NCBI RefSeq assembly: GCF_002192535.1
Contig: NZ_NAIA01000001.1
Coordinates: 61,333-125,332, forward strand
DNA length: 64,000 nt
Source: Polynucleobacter hirudinilacicola
Lineage (GTDB): Bacteria; Pseudomonadota; Gammaproteobacteria; Burkholderiales; Burkholderiaceae
Direction of reading: 5' to 3'
The translations under genes were made by a program, and so were the position numbers. Under the pieces are notes generated by a model that saw only the letters and a program-made list of their open reading frames with translations, did not search any database and was not told the origin of the DNA. Below are positions 52,573 through 62,945 of this stretch, in pieces (position 1 is the stretch's first letter; each line of letters opens with the position of its first letter).

Positions 52573-53727
52573 TTAAGACTTAGATACCCAGCGCAATCCA
52601 ATGATTGCAAGCAAAAGATAAACGAGGGGTGGCGTTAAGGCGGTCATAAAAGCTGGCCAAGATCCCAACAGACCCACGTTTGAGAATAAGGAATTGAAGA
52701 GCTGGAAGCTCATGCCGAGCATGATTCCACCGAAAACCTTAATGCCCACACTACCAGCGCGTACTTTTAAGTAGGCAAAAGGTAATGCCAAAGCTAGCAT
52801 CACAAAAATCGTAAAGGGATAAACCACCTTCTTCCAGAAGGCGATGGAATGGCGTTGAGCATCTTGTTTGTTGTCGCGCAAATGGGAGATGAAGCGACCC
52901 AAACTTAGGATAGACATTTTTTCTGGGCTAATGAGTAGCACGCTCAAAATTTGGGGCGTGACCTCTGACTCAAGAGTTAGTATGGGGTGAGTAAAGATCT
53001 GTGAAGAAAAGACTGGGTTCAATGGGTCAGACTGCTTTGTTTCTTTAAAGCGAGTTTCGGTTACATTGTTAAGCACCCAGACTCCGGTTTCATCAAATTG
53101 ACCTGAGGTAGCGCTTCTAATAGAGAGCAGGCGATAGACATCATCAAACTCATACATGCGAATATTGTGAATTGCATTATCTTTATCGACTTTGCCTACA
53201 TTGACATAACGGACGCCAGATCGCACTGGCCCACTGCCATCTTCATTGCGTAAGCGATCTTTCACCCAAACACCAGTTCTAAATTGCGAGGAGTATGCAG
53301 AGCCCAGTGCCTTCATGCGAATTTGATCTGACTTGGCCTCGGTATAGGGTCCAACCCATTCACTCATGATGAGTGTGAGCGCTACCAGTGGCAGCGAGAT
53401 TTTGGTGAGGGTGATGAGACCACGTTTTACATCTAATCCAGCAATACGCAGGATAGTAAATTCTGATTGACTGGCAAGCATAGCGAAGACATAAATACTG
53501 CCAATAAGTCCCGCGATAGGAATAATTTCAGAGATGCGGCTAGGCGCTTTTAGTAGAACATGCAAGAGCGCTAAGGGTAGGGTGTAGCCGCCTTGTACAG
53601 AGCCGAGCTCACTCAAAATATCGAAGAACAAAAATAAGGCAACTAGCGCAAATAAAATAAAACCAAAGGCCGCATAAATTTGCTTAGCTAAGTAGCGCTC
53701 ATAGGTAAAGGGAAAGAGCAGCTTCAT
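52573..53727 (-). CDS. lptG: LPS export ABC transporter permease LptG
   Basis: A 384-residue inner-membrane protein with six helices and a periplasmic jellyroll: TYERYLAKQIYAAFGFILFA at the start, then SEFTILRIAGLDVKR in the cytoplasmic coupling region. With LptF and the LptB ATPase it extracts LPS from the inner membrane. It overlaps lptF by 4 bp. Confidence 0.95.
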   Translation of the reverse strand: MKLLFPFTYERYLAKQIYAAFGFILFALVALFLFFDILSELGSVQGGYTLPLALLHVLLKAPSRISEIIPIAGLIGSIYVFAMLASQSEFTILRIAGLDVKRGLITLTKISLPLVALTLIMSEWVGPYTEAKSDQIRMKALGSAYSSQFRTGVWVKDRLRNEDGSGPVRSGVRYVNVGKVDKDNAIHNIRMYEFDDVYRLLSIRSATSGQFDETGVWVLNNVTETRFKETKQSDPLNPVFSSQIFTHPILTLESEVTPQILSVLLISPEKMSILSLGRFISHLRDNKQDAQRHSIAFWKKVVYPFTIFVMLALALPFAYLKVRAGSVGIKVFGGIMLGMSFQLFNSLFSNVGLLGSWPAFMTALTPPLVYLLLAIIGLRWVSKS

Positions 53728-54839
53728 TTATTTGCAAACCCAGCAGGTAATTGACGGCGCCACCACTTTAAGGAGGGGTTGATGCGATTGCGGATTAAGA
53801 TAAATGCAATGAGAAATGCAAGAACATGGATTGGCCAGATTCCAACAAACATACTTAATTTTCCTTGCGACACAAAGTTTTGCGTCAGGTTTAATAGGTT
53901 GCTATACATCAAATAAATTAAGACGGCATAAAACATGGCGGTATAGTTCCCCAGCCTTGGATTGACATAAGCTAGTGGGATCGCAATCAAAACTAATCCA
54001 AGCGCCATTAGAGGTAGACCAATACGCCACAGTAATTCTGCACGGTTGGGATTGATGACGGTTGGGCTTTCGTCATTGAGAAGTTCGGATATCGTTTTTT
54101 CTCGATCACGTGGCGCCGGGGCTAGAGCTTCTTTACTGCGAATTTTGGTGCTGTACTCATTAAATTCTAGGATTCTGAAATCCGGCTGAGTGGGTTGGCC
54201 CTCATAGCGCCGTCCGTTGTGGAGCACAATGGATTTCTCCCCGCCTTCGGAGTTTTGAATATAGCCGGTTGAGGATACGGCAATGCTTAACTTACCACCC
54301 TTGGAGTCGGCGACAAAAATATTCTTTACTTCACTTTTATCGATATCTAATTCTTCAATAAAAAATACACGCTCTGCTTTCGCTGATTCTCTGAACTGTC
54401 CTGCGCTCACCATAGAAACATCGTCACGTTGCTGGAAACGCTGGCTGATGAGTGTGGATTCACGATTCGCCCAAGGCCATACAAATAACGCTAAGAGGGC
54501 GATGATGATAATGAGGGGTGTCGCAAATTGCAGAATGGGACGAATTAGGCTAGTAATGCTGAGACCGCTTGCAAACCACACAATCATTTCTGAGTCTTTG
54601 TACCAGCGCACTAAAACGATCAGCGTAGCCACAAACAGCGATACGGTTAACAGGACTGCTAAGTAGCCCAAAGTTGCCAGCGAAATTAAGACCAGCGCAT
54701 CTTCTGGATTAACTGCCCCATTAGCTGCGTAACCCAGAATTCGAATCACCAAGGTGGTAACCATGATGGTGACTAAGACCAAAAAGACCCCGCCAGTCGT
54801 AAAACTGAGTTCGCGGCGAAGGGCTTGGTTAAAAATCAT
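53724..54839 (-). CDS. lptF: LPS export ABC transporter permease LptF
   Basis: A 371-residue partner of LptG with the same topology. FNQALRRELSFTTGGVFLVL begins it and WYKDSEMIVWFASGLS is the coupling helix. A jellyroll domain spans about residues 130-255. It is the first gene of the lptF-lptG operon and divergent from pepA, a common betaproteobacterial order. Confidence 0.95.
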   Translation of the reverse strand: MIFNQALRRELSFTTGGVFLVLVTIMVTTLVIRILGYAANGAVNPEDALVLISLATLGYLAVLLTVSLFVATLIVLVRWYKDSEMIVWFASGLSITSLIRPILQFATPLIIIIALLALFVWPWANRESTLISQRFQQRDDVSMVSAGQFRESAKAERVFFIEELDIDKSEVKNIFVADSKGGKLSIAVSSTGYIQNSEGGEKSIVLHNGRRYEGQPTQPDFRILEFNEYSTKIRSKEALAPAPRDREKTISELLNDESPTVINPNRAELLWRIGLPLMALGLVLIAIPLAYVNPRLGNYTAMFYAVLIYLMYSNLLNLTQNFVSQGKLSMFVGIWPIHVLAFLIAFILIRNRINPSLKWWRRQLPAGFANK

Positions 54840-55001
54840 CTAAAACTGTTTATCTGGATTCTGGGGTTATTGGTGGGGTCTATATGGCTTATATTGGTGC
54901 AGAGAAAAGAAGTTCATCTCATGTCGGAGGATAATGGATAACAGTGCCGTTTTAGTAATTTCCTACCCTCTTGAATCGACCTAAACATACCGCAATAGAT
55001 T

Positions 55002-56606
55002 ATGACAATTCAATTTAGCACCAAGATTTTCCCTCAAGCTGACCTCCAAAGCCCAAAAGCCTTAAATTCCAGTCTAAAAAGCCTCTTGGCACAAAGTTCT
55101 GACTGTTTGGTTTTGGGCTACTCCAAAGCGGACTTAGATGCTTTTTGCGGTACAAAAGCTGCGAAAAATAAGGCTGGATTTGTGGCCGAATTAGATCATT
55201 TACTAGGTGGCTCGGTAGCCCATGCCAATTTACTAGGCGATCTTGATGACAAGCAATCTTCCGTGTGTCTTTTGCGTGCTGAAAAATCTTGGACTACAAA
55301 TGGCGTTAAGGTAAAACGTGTTCTCCTGCTAAGCACCGGCGACTTACATCTTGAAAGTGTACGTAGTTTGAGTAGTTTTTCAAAAGTGGTGCGTGCAGGA
55401 TTAAAAGCCTTAAGTGGCGGCTCGATTGAAAATGCACTCTGGTTTGTGCCGAGCTTTGGGCAAAAAGCAGAATTGATTGCAGAAGAAGTGCGTTTAACTA
55501 TTCAGTATGCTGGTGATCAAGCTTATCGTTTTGGCGTACGTCAACCTGCCATGAAATTTAAAGCCAAAGACAAAGCCGATACTTTTAAGCATTTAGTGTT
55601 TGCAGGTAATAACGCGTGCGCTAAAGAGCTCAAGTCTGCTGTAGAGCAAGGTCTCGCGATGGTCGAAGGCATGCACCTCGCAAAAGATTTGGGCAATCTT
55701 CCTCCAAATGTTTGCACTCCTACTTATTTAGCAAAGACTGCTCAAGGCCTCAGTAAAAAAGTTGGATTGAAGGTCGAAGTGCTTGGCAAAAAGCAAATAG
55801 AGGCTTTGGGTATGGGTTCCTTCTTATCAGTTGCCCAGGGCTCTGCAACGCCCCCTCAATTTATTGTGATGCGTCATCAAGGTGGTAAGGCTGGTGATGC
55901 GCCGATTGTCTTGGTGGGCAAAGGTATTACATTTGATACTGGTGGAATTTCATTGAAACCGGGCGAAGCCATGGATGAAATGAAGTACGACATGTGTGGC
56001 GCTGCTTCAGTCATTGGCACCTTGTATGCAGCTGGCTTGATGAAGCTCAATAAGAACGTGATCGGCGTGATCCCAACCTGCGAGAACATGCCATCAGGTC
56101 AAGCAACTCGCCCTGGCGATATTGTGAAGAGTATGTCTGGTCAAACCATCGAGATTTTGAACACTGATGCCGAAGGTCGTTTGATTTTGTGTGACGCACT
56201 CACTTATGTTGAGCGCTTTAAACCGAAGGCGGTGATTGATATCGCCACATTAACCGGCGCATGCATCATCGCTTTGGGTCATGTACATAGCGGCCTGTTT
56301 TCAGAGGATGAAGATTTAGTGAACGCTCTGACTAAGGCAGGAAAAGCTTCCTTAGATACCGTCTGGCGTTTACCTCTAGATGCTGCTTATCATGAGCAGC
56401 TCAAGTCTAATTTTGCTGACGTGGCTAATATTGGCGGGCGTCCCGCAGGTAGCGTTACAGCAGCTTGCTTCTTATCGCGTTTTACCGAGAAGTACAAGTG
56501 GGCTCACTTAGATATTGCTGGTACTGCCTGGAAGAGTGGTGCGGCCAAAGGTTCTACTGGACGTCCAGTACCTTTGCTGGTGAACTTCTTGCTTGAGCAG
56601 AAGTAA
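55002..56606 (+). CDS. pepA: Leucyl aminopeptidase PepA
   Basis: A 534-residue M17 metallopeptidase. The N-terminal macro-like domain is followed by the catalytic domain with VGKGITFDTGGISLKPG, the M17 signature NTDAEGRLILCDAL (about residues 387-400) and GRPAGSVTAACFL. It removes N-terminal residues from peptides, and in E. coli it also acts in DNA recombination and regulation. It is followed by holC and lgt at close spacing. Confidence 0.95.
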   Translation: MTIQFSTKIFPQADLQSPKALNSSLKSLLAQSSDCLVLGYSKADLDAFCGTKAAKNKAGFVAELDHLLGGSVAHANLLGDLDDKQSSVCLLRAEKSWTTNGVKVKRVLLLSTGDLHLESVRSLSSFSKVVRAGLKALSGGSIENALWFVPSFGQKAELIAEEVRLTIQYAGDQAYRFGVRQPAMKFKAKDKADTFKHLVFAGNNACAKELKSAVEQGLAMVEGMHLAKDLGNLPPNVCTPTYLAKTAQGLSKKVGLKVEVLGKKQIEALGMGSFLSVAQGSATPPQFIVMRHQGGKAGDAPIVLVGKGITFDTGGISLKPGEAMDEMKYDMCGAASVIGTLYAAGLMKLNKNVIGVIPTCENMPSGQATRPGDIVKSMSGQTIEILNTDAEGRLILCDALTYVERFKPKAVIDIATLTGACIIALGHVHSGLFSEDEDLVNALTKAGKASLDTVWRLPLDAAYHEQLKSNFADVANIGGRPAGSVTAACFLSRFTEKYKWAHLDIAGTAWKSGAAKGSTGRPVPLLVNFLLEQK

Positions 56607-56620
56607 GCCTCTCTCCTGAT

Positions 56621-57085
56621 ATGGCTCGCATCGACTTTCATAGCAATGTAGCTGATAAGCTGGAATACGCCTGTCGTCTAACGCGTAAAATTTGGAGCGC
56701 TACTGCTGTAGGCCAACCTGTGCGCAATATCGTCATGGTTGGCGAGAAGGCTGACCTCAAAAAATTAGATGAGCTACTCTGGACTTTCAGTAATGCTGAT
56801 TTTTTACCGCATTGCTTTATCGATGATGAAGCTGCGACTGATACTCCAATAGTCTTGACCGATGATTTTGCCTCTCCAGACCTAGCGGGCGTGCCTCATG
56901 CCGATATCATGATTCATCTAGGAATGCGAATGCCCCAAGATGTAGCCGCTTTAGTTGCCCGCTTCCCTCGCATTGTTGAAGTGGTTACAGTTGATGAGGC
57001 AGAACGCCTAGCAGGGCGCGAGCGTTATAAGGCGTATCGCGACCTTGGTCACGAGCTGCATAATTTTGACCAATCAAAGAGTTAA
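56621..57085 (+). CDS. holC: DNA polymerase III chi subunit HolC
   Basis: A 154-residue protein with the chi pattern ARIDFHSNVADKLEYACRLTRKIW, LLWTFSNADFLPHC and DDEAATDTPIVLTDD. Chi links the clamp loader to SSB. It follows pepA by 14 bp, the usual pepA-holC order. The C-terminal 30 residues are rich in charged residues. Confidence 0.9.
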   Translation: MARIDFHSNVADKLEYACRLTRKIWSATAVGQPVRNIVMVGEKADLKKLDELLWTFSNADFLPHCFIDDEAATDTPIVLTDDFASPDLAGVPHADIMIHLGMRMPQDVAALVARFPRIVEVVTVDEAERLAGRERYKAYRDLGHELHNFDQSKS

Positions 57086-57088
57086 GGT

Positions 57089-57877
57089 ATGTTGATTCAT
57101 CCTCAGTTTGATCCAGCCGCAATTCGCATTGGATCATTTGCGATTCATTGGTATGGTCTGATGTATCTCATGGCCTTTGCACAGTTTTTACTATTAGGTC
57201 GTTTACGGATCCGTGCGCCACGCTATCAAGCATTAGCTTGGGGCTATAAGGATTTGGAAGATCTATTATTCGCAGGCGTCTTAGGCGTTGTTCTCGGCGG
57301 TCGTCTAGGTTATGTCCTGTTTTATATGCCCGGCCATTATCTTGCTAATCCTTTAGATATTCTGAAAATATGGGAAGGTGGTATGTCTTTCCACGGCGGT
57401 TTATTGGGTGTCCTGGCTGCCTTGTATTGGTTTGCGAAAAAACGGAACACTACTTTTTTTGTAGTGAGTGATTTGGTAGCGCCCCTAGTGCCCTTTGGTT
57501 TGGCCTTTGGTCGCTTAGGCAACTTTATTAATGGCGAGTTGTGGGGGCGTCCTGCAGATCTGCCTTGGGCCATGGTGTTTCCAATGGTCGATAATATCCC
57601 GCGTCACCCATCTCAAATCTACCAATTTCTAGGCGAAGGTATTTTGTTGGGAGTAGTGCTATGGATTTACTCTAGCAAGCAGCATCGTGTAGGGCAGGTC
57701 TCAGGACTTTTCTTATTAGGTTATGGTGTCTGTCGCTTCTTGGCGGAATATGCGCGTGAACCAGACACCTTCCTCGGGCTACTGGGCTTGGGCTTATCAA
57801 TGGGGCAATGGTTATGTTTGCCGATGATTCTCTTCGGTCTCTACCTCATGACAGCATTTAAATCAAAGTCAGCCTAA
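57089..57877 (+). CDS. lgt: Prolipoprotein diacylglyceryl transferase Lgt
   Basis: A 262-residue membrane enzyme that puts diacylglycerol on the lipobox cysteine of prolipoproteins. [29 protein letters not shown], the Lgt signature [15 protein letters not shown] (about residues 140-155) and HPSQIYQ are present. It begins 3 bp after holC. Several predicted lipoproteins in the window would be its substrates. Confidence 0.96.
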   Translation: MLIHPQFDPAAIRIGSFAIHWYGLMYLMAFAQFLLLGRLRIRAPRYQALAWGYKDLEDLLFAGVLGVVLGGRLGYVLFYMPGHYLANPLDILKIWEGGMSFHGGLLGVLAALYWFAKKRNTTFFVVSDLVAPLVPFGLAFGRLGNFINGELWGRPADLPWAMVFPMVDNIPRHPSQIYQFLGEGILLGVVLWIYSSKQHRVGQVSGLFLLGYGVCRFLAEYAREPDTFLGLLGLGLSMGQWLCLPMILFGLYLMTAFKSKSA

Positions 57878-57883
57878 TTAACC

Positions 57884-58792
57884 ATGTTGAACGAAGAAGT
57901 CACCCTTCGTAAGTTAGAAATTCTATGTTCCTTTGTAAGGACGGGGAGTCTGGTTAAAACTGCCGAGGAATTACGCCTAAGCTCTGTCAGTATTCACAAG
58001 GCACTTCACTCTTTAGAGACCGGCATAGCTTGTCCTCTATTTGTTAAAGAAGGACGTCAATTAAAGGCCCTGCCTGCTGCCGTCTATCTTGCTGAGGCAA
58101 GCATAGACTTACTTGGAGACATTGATCGAATTCTGAAAAAGACAAGATCGAAGGCGGGTGTTGAGATTGGTCAAATTCGCTTGGGTTCGATGTACTCTTT
58201 GACTGCGAACATTATTCCGAGAATCATTATGGGGACTAAGATTCGAAGACCAGATTTGGATATTGATTTATATCTTGGCTCCAATGAAGATCTGATGAAT
58301 AAGTTATCCGAGGGAACTGTGGATGCAGTTGTGATTGCAGTCCCCTCAACCAATCTGCCAGATGGGGTTCAGGTTGTTCCTCTGTTTGAAGACGATTTAT
58401 TTTTGGCCTCCTCGAAGAAAAATAAACCAAGCGAAGCCAGCATTGATTTATCTCAGTATCGGGAAGAGAAATTTTTGACACTGCAAGATGGTTTTGCAAC
58501 CACCTCAGGCTTTTTTGATGCTTTCCAGCTTGCCGGGTTTAAGCCCAAAGTTGTGATGAAGGTGGGGGATATCTTTTCGTTGATGAATATGGTCTCTGGA
58601 GACCTGGGCAGATCTTTGTTGCCTGGCAGGGTCAAAGCCTTGATGGGAAATACCATTGAATTTACCCCTCTTATGCCTAAATACCGAGTGATTCAGCGTA
58701 TTGGCCTTTTATACCTGCAGGCTAATGAATCGAACCCCAATATTTTGGCTTTAGCGGCTGAAGCCCGTATGTTGCATCGCAAAAATAATTAA
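57884..58792 (+). CDS. LysR-family regulator, probably of malonate use
   Basis: A 302-residue LysR-type protein: TLRKLEILCSFVRTGSLVKTA and RLSSVSIHKALHSLE make the helix-turn-helix, followed by a ligand domain (GSMYSLTANIIPRII, EGTVDAVVIAVP). It is immediately upstream of malonyl-CoA decarboxylase, a Bug receptor and malonyl-CoA synthetase, all in the same direction, so I infer an MdcR/MatR-like role. It starts 6 bp after lgt. Confidence 0.87.
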   Translation: MLNEEVTLRKLEILCSFVRTGSLVKTAEELRLSSVSIHKALHSLETGIACPLFVKEGRQLKALPAAVYLAEASIDLLGDIDRILKKTRSKAGVEIGQIRLGSMYSLTANIIPRIIMGTKIRRPDLDIDLYLGSNEDLMNKLSEGTVDAVVIAVPSTNLPDGVQVVPLFEDDLFLASSKKNKPSEASIDLSQYREEKFLTLQDGFATTSGFFDAFQLAGFKPKVVMKVGDIFSLMNMVSGDLGRSLLPGRVKALMGNTIEFTPLMPKYRVIQRIGLLYLQANESNPNILALAAEARMLHRKNN

Positions 58793-58923
58793 TTCTCTGC
58801 ATGTTCTGGGTAATTCTGTTAACTTTAGGTTAATGATTCTGCATTTAACTTAATTGATTTCATATCCCTACAGGAATACATTAAATCTGAGCTTTCCCTC
58901 ATCAGTATTTCTGAAAAGATCTC

Positions 58924-60229
58924 ATGCTTGAAAAGTTAGCAAAAGCCCGATATTTTTCGCGCGTTACCGGCGCGGTCAATCGCCTCATTTCTGAGCGCGG
59001 CGAGTCAAATGCCGTCAGTATGGCTGATGAGGTCATTCATAACTATCGCAAGTTATCCAAAGATCAACACGCAAAGTTTTTTACTTTCTTATTTCAAAAG
59101 CTTAATCCAGATCCTGCAGCAGTAATGGCTGCAGCGCAAAATTTTTCTGTGGAAGGTAATGCTCGCAACTATATTAAATTGCAGCGGGTTACTGAGCCAC
59201 CACGACAAGAATTATTTCGTCGCCTAAATCGCGCAACAGATGGTACTGCTGCATTAGTGGCAATGCGCCGCGATCTTTTGCAGCTACTAGATAAACAGCC
59301 TGAGTTAACCGCAGTAGATTTTGACTTACGTCATCTGCTTTCTTCTTGGTTTAATCCTGGCTTTTTGAAGATGCATCGGGTTGATTGGAAATCGCCTGCA
59401 GAAGTCTTGGAAAAACTCATTCAGCATGAAGCGGTGCATGCGATTGATGGCTGGGATGACCTGCGCCGGCGTCTGCAGCCTGATCGTAGATGTTTTGCCT
59501 TCTTTCATCCTCAGTTACCTAATGAACCATTGATCTTCGTTGAGGTGGCATTGCTGCCTGAGATCCCTGCTGTGATTACACCGCTTGTGGATAAAAAAAG
59601 CGGAAACAGTTCATCAAACCTCTAATTACAAAGTAGCAGCCTTTTACTCCATCAGTAACTGCGAACCTGGGTTACGCGGTGTCTCTATGGGTAACTTCTT
59701 AATTAAGCGGGTTGCTGAGCAATTGCATGCAGAGTTCCCCAGTCTAAAAACTTTTGTGACCTTGTCACCGATTCCTGGATTTATTGATTGGGTAGCGAGT
59801 GGTGCTGATATTGGTGGTGAAAAAGCTAGCGTGCAACTCAAGCCTGCCATTAGAACTGCACGTGAGCAAGCATTAGAAATTATCGGCCTAGAAAAGCGGT
59901 CTTGGACTGAGCGCTTAAGTTCTGGATGGCATCCTGATAATGCGACTGAAAAAGAAAAATCTGCATTAATGTGTCTGGCGAGTATTTATTTAGGTCTTGG
60001 TTCTGCTGGCCGCAATGGCAATCCGGTGGCTAAGTTTCACCTGGGCAATGGCGCAAGATTGCATCAAATTAATTGGGCAGGAGACCTTTCTCGCAAGGGT
60101 TTGCGCCAATCAGCAGCATTAATGGTGAACTATTTATACGATCTTTCTTCCGTAGAGGAAAACCACGAGCGGTTTACCCTGGGGGAGATTGATTATTCAA
60201 GGGCGGTGGGCCGTTTAATGACCCCCTGA
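58924..60229 (+). pseudogene. Malonyl-CoA decarboxylase, split by a +1 frameshift at an A7 tract
   Basis: Two overlapping frames (58924-59625 and 59585-60229) together give one full malonyl-CoA decarboxylase of about 434 residues. Frame 1 ends LIFVEVALLPEIPAVITPLVD then KKSGNS and a stop. Frame 2 enters at the same AAAAAAA (59593-59599) as KKAETVHQ and continues with AAFYSISNCEPGLRGVSMG, TFVTLSPIPGF and the catalytic KFHLGNGARLHQINW. Removing one A restores a continuous frame. Both halves are well conserved, so this is a recent mutation, a homopolymer sequencing error or slippage. The enzyme makes acetyl-CoA from malonyl-CoA. Confidence 0.85.
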
Positions 60230-60392
60230 TGAAGAGTTTTGGAGGAGACTTACCAAGGCAGAGTCCGTAGAGTATTCGTCTTGGGGCTAGATGGAGTAAG
60301 CTTGGCAGCTAAGGTATCAATAATCAAAGTGTTATTGATGTTTAAGTGTTGAATATATAGCCAATAAAAATGGCAAGTGGAGGAGACAAATA

Positions 60393-61376
60393 ATGATGAA
60401 GCAATCTAGAGTTACCGCTTTTTTAAAGAAAGCACTATTTTTGATTTGTGCAGCACCGCTCGCGGTAATGGCACAAGAGTGGCCCAATAAGCCTATTACC
60501 TTTATCGTTCCATTTCCTGCGGGTGGTGGTACAGATGCATTTGCAAGACCCTTGGCTACTCAGCTGACTAAACAACTCGGTAAGCAAATTGTGATCGATA
60601 ATCGTGGTGGCGCTGGTGGAACATTGGGCGCTTCCATTGCCTCTAAGGCTTCTCCAGACGGGTACAACTTTTTTGTTGGCGCTGCCCATCACGCTATTGC
60701 ACCATCAATGTATCCAAATCTGGATTACGACATTGAAAAGAGCTTTATACCGGTGGCGATGATTGCAAGCCCACCTCAGGTCATCGTAGTGAATCCTAAG
60801 AATGTTCAAGTTAAGAACCTCAAAGAATTTATTGAGCTTCTGAAAAAGAATCCTGGCAAATTTAACTACGCCAGTGCTGGTAACGGCTCTACACACCACT
60901 TAGCTGGTGAGCAATTCAAGATGTTGACCAAAACCTTTATCACTCATATTCCGTACCGTGGTGCTGGCCCAGCCATGCAGGATTTAATTGCCGGACAAGT
61001 TGATATTGAGTTTGACGGTCTGGGCTCATCCTCACCACAAATTAAAAATGGTGCCATTGTTGCTCTAGCGGTAGCTTCGCAAAAACGTGCCCCAGGCTTT
61101 CCGGATGTTCCGACAGCTGCAGAAGCAGGTTTAGTTGGTTATGAAGTTTCCACTTGGTATGGTCTCTTTGCTCCTAAAGGAACTCCTCAGCCAATCATCG
61201 ACAAAATGATTACTGAGGTTCAAAAAGCGCTTAATACCCCAGAGTTGAAAACAATTTGGACTAATAATGGTTCTGAAACTCCCAATTTATCTGGTGATGC
61301 GTTCGGCAAGTTTGTAAGTGCCGATATCAAGCGCTGGGCTGCAGTAGCGAAAGCTTCTGGCGCCAAATTGGATTAA
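60393..61376 (+). CDS. Bug-family tripartite tricarboxylate transporter receptor
   Basis: A 327-residue periplasmic binding protein. A signal peptide ending VMAQE is followed by WPNKPITFIVPFPAGGGTD, the family start, then VIDNRGGAGGTLG, HIPYRGAGPAMQDLIAGQ and a C-terminal AAVAKASGAKLD. A strong GGAGGAG RBS precedes ATGATG. Bug receptors bind carboxylates; the malonyl-CoA genes on both sides suggest malonate or a related diacid. No membrane subunits (TctA/TctB) are nearby. Confidence 0.93.
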   Translation: MMKQSRVTAFLKKALFLICAAPLAVMAQEWPNKPITFIVPFPAGGGTDAFARPLATQLTKQLGKQIVIDNRGGAGGTLGASIASKASPDGYNFFVGAAHHAIAPSMYPNLDYDIEKSFIPVAMIASPPQVIVVNPKNVQVKNLKEFIELLKKNPGKFNYASAGNGSTHHLAGEQFKMLTKTFITHIPYRGAGPAMQDLIAGQVDIEFDGLGSSSPQIKNGAIVALAVASQKRAPGFPDVPTAAEAGLVGYEVSTWYGLFAPKGTPQPIIDKMITEVQKALNTPELKTIWTNNGSETPNLSGDAFGKFVSADIKRWAAVAKASGAKLD

Positions 61377-61421
61377 TACCTGCATTGCTAATCATTATTA
61401 ATAGTTGGATTTGAGAGTCTC

Positions 61422-62945
61422 ATGAATTTATATTCTTTATTGGAAAAGGGATTTCCAAAAGATAAGAAAGCCTGCGCGTTAGAAACGCATGATGGCTTGT
61501 ATTACTCCTGGGCTGACCTTGAGGGTGCTACCGCCAAGATGGCAAACCTGCTCAAGAGTCTGAAGCTTCCTGCTGGTTCTCGGGTTGCTGTCCAGGTTGA
61601 GAAATCTCCTGAGGCTCTCTTTTTATATTTAGCTACGATTCGTGCTGGTTATGTATATCTGCCGCTCAATACCGCCTACCAGTCTGCTGAAATTCAATAC
61701 TTTCTAGAGAATGCTGAGCCGGCAGTAGTGGTGTGCAGTAGTAAGAATTATTCTTGGGTATCTAAGGTAGCCGCCAAAGCAGGTACCAAGCATGTCCTGA
61801 CCCTCGACGAAAATCGCACAGGCACATTGCTAGAGCGTGCAGGTAGTTTGAGTGATAAGTTCACAACTCTTCCCGCTAAAGACGATGACCTCGCAGCTAT
61901 TCTGTATACCTCAGGCACTACTGGCCGCAGCAAGGGCGCGATGCTGACGCATAAAAACTTAGGTAGCAATGCCCAAGTGTTGCAAAAATTCTGGGGTTGG
62001 AAAAAAGGGGATGTGCTACTGCACGCATTGCCCATTTTCCACGTTCATGGATTATTTGTCGCAGCTCATGGCGCATTGATTAACGGTAGTAAGATGATTT
62101 GGTTGCCGCGTTTAGATACTGCTCAACTGATTAAGCATATGCCTGCATCCACAGTAATGATGGGCGTACCTACTTTCTATGTACGTTTGTTGGCTGACAA
62201 AGGTTTTGACAAGAAGGTGGCGCGTAATATGCGCTTGTTTATTTCTGGTTCAGCACCATTATTGACAGAAACATTTAATACCTTTAAGCAAGTAATTGGT
62301 CAGCCAATCTTGGAGCGTTATGGTATGAGTGAAACAGTCATGTTGGTTTCTAATCCCTATAAGGGTGCTCGTGTCGGCGGTTCTGTTGGCTTGCCATTGC
62401 CTGGTGTCAAGGTGAGGGTTGTAAATGAAAACAATAAGCCATGTGGTGTAGATGAAATTGGTAGCATCCAAGTCAAAGGCCCAAATATATTTAAGGGCTA
62501 CTGGCGCATGCCCGAGAAGACTGCAGAAGAATTTACGAAAGATGGTTGGTTTAAGACTGGTGATGTTGGGCGTTGGGGTGGTGATGCCAATGGCGGCAAA
62601 GCGCCAAAAGACTACTTATGCATCGTTGGTCGCAGTAAAGATCTCATTATTTCTGGTGGTTACAACGTATATCCAAAAGAAATCGAAGGCTTTATTGACG
62701 ATATGGATGGCGTAGATGAGAGTGCCGTGATTGGCATTCCGCATCCGGACTTTGGCGAGGCTGTGATGGCGATAGTGGTGCCTAAAGCTGGCGCGAAGTT
62801 AAATGCAGAGGCAATGATTGCAACACTCAAAACGCAGATTGCTAATTTTAAGATACCAAAGCGCTTGGAAATTGTTACTGACTTACCGCGTAATGCGATG
62901 GGTAAGGTGCAAAAGAATATCCTGCGTCAGCAGTACACGCAGTAA
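61422..62945 (+). CDS. matB: Malonyl-CoA synthetase (MatB-like AMP-dependent ligase)
   Basis: A 507-residue acyl-CoA synthetase. The P-loop-like motif is YTSGTTGRSKGAMLTH, followed by HALPIFHVHGLFVA, ERYGMSETVML, and the C-terminal catalytic-lysine block NAMGKVQKN. The LPIFHVHGLF and GMSET patterns are typical of MatB malonyl-CoA synthetases rather than acetyl- or long-chain enzymes. Together with the decarboxylase it converts malonate to malonyl-CoA and then acetyl-CoA. Its stop touches the convergent TSUP transporter stop. Confidence 0.88.
   Translation: MNLYSLLEKGFPKDKKACALETHDGLYYSWADLEGATAKMANLLKSLKLPAGSRVAVQVEKSPEALFLYLATIRAGYVYLPLNTAYQSAEIQYFLENAEPAVVVCSSKNYSWVSKVAAKAGTKHVLTLDENRTGTLLERAGSLSDKFTTLPAKDDDLAAILYTSGTTGRSKGAMLTHKNLGSNAQVLQKFWGWKKGDVLLHALPIFHVHGLFVAAHGALINGSKMIWLPRLDTAQLIKHMPASTVMMGVPTFYVRLLADKGFDKKVARNMRLFISGSAPLLTETFNTFKQVIGQPILERYGMSETVMLVSNPYKGARVGGSVGLPLPGVKVRVVNENNKPCGVDEIGSIQVKGPNIFKGYWRMPEKTAEEFTKDGWFKTGDVGRWGGDANGGKAPKDYLCIVGRSKDLIISGGYNVYPKEIEGFIDDMDGVDESAVIGIPHPDFGEAVMAIVVPKAGAKLNAEAMIATLKTQIANFKIPKRLEIVTDLPRNAMGKVQKNILRQQYTQ

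Noticed and set aside
59593..59600. Programmed -1 frameshift at A AAA AAG in malonyl-CoA decarboxylase
   Set aside because: A -1 shift gives the third frame, not the one holding the rest of the enzyme. A +1 shift or loss of one A is needed.
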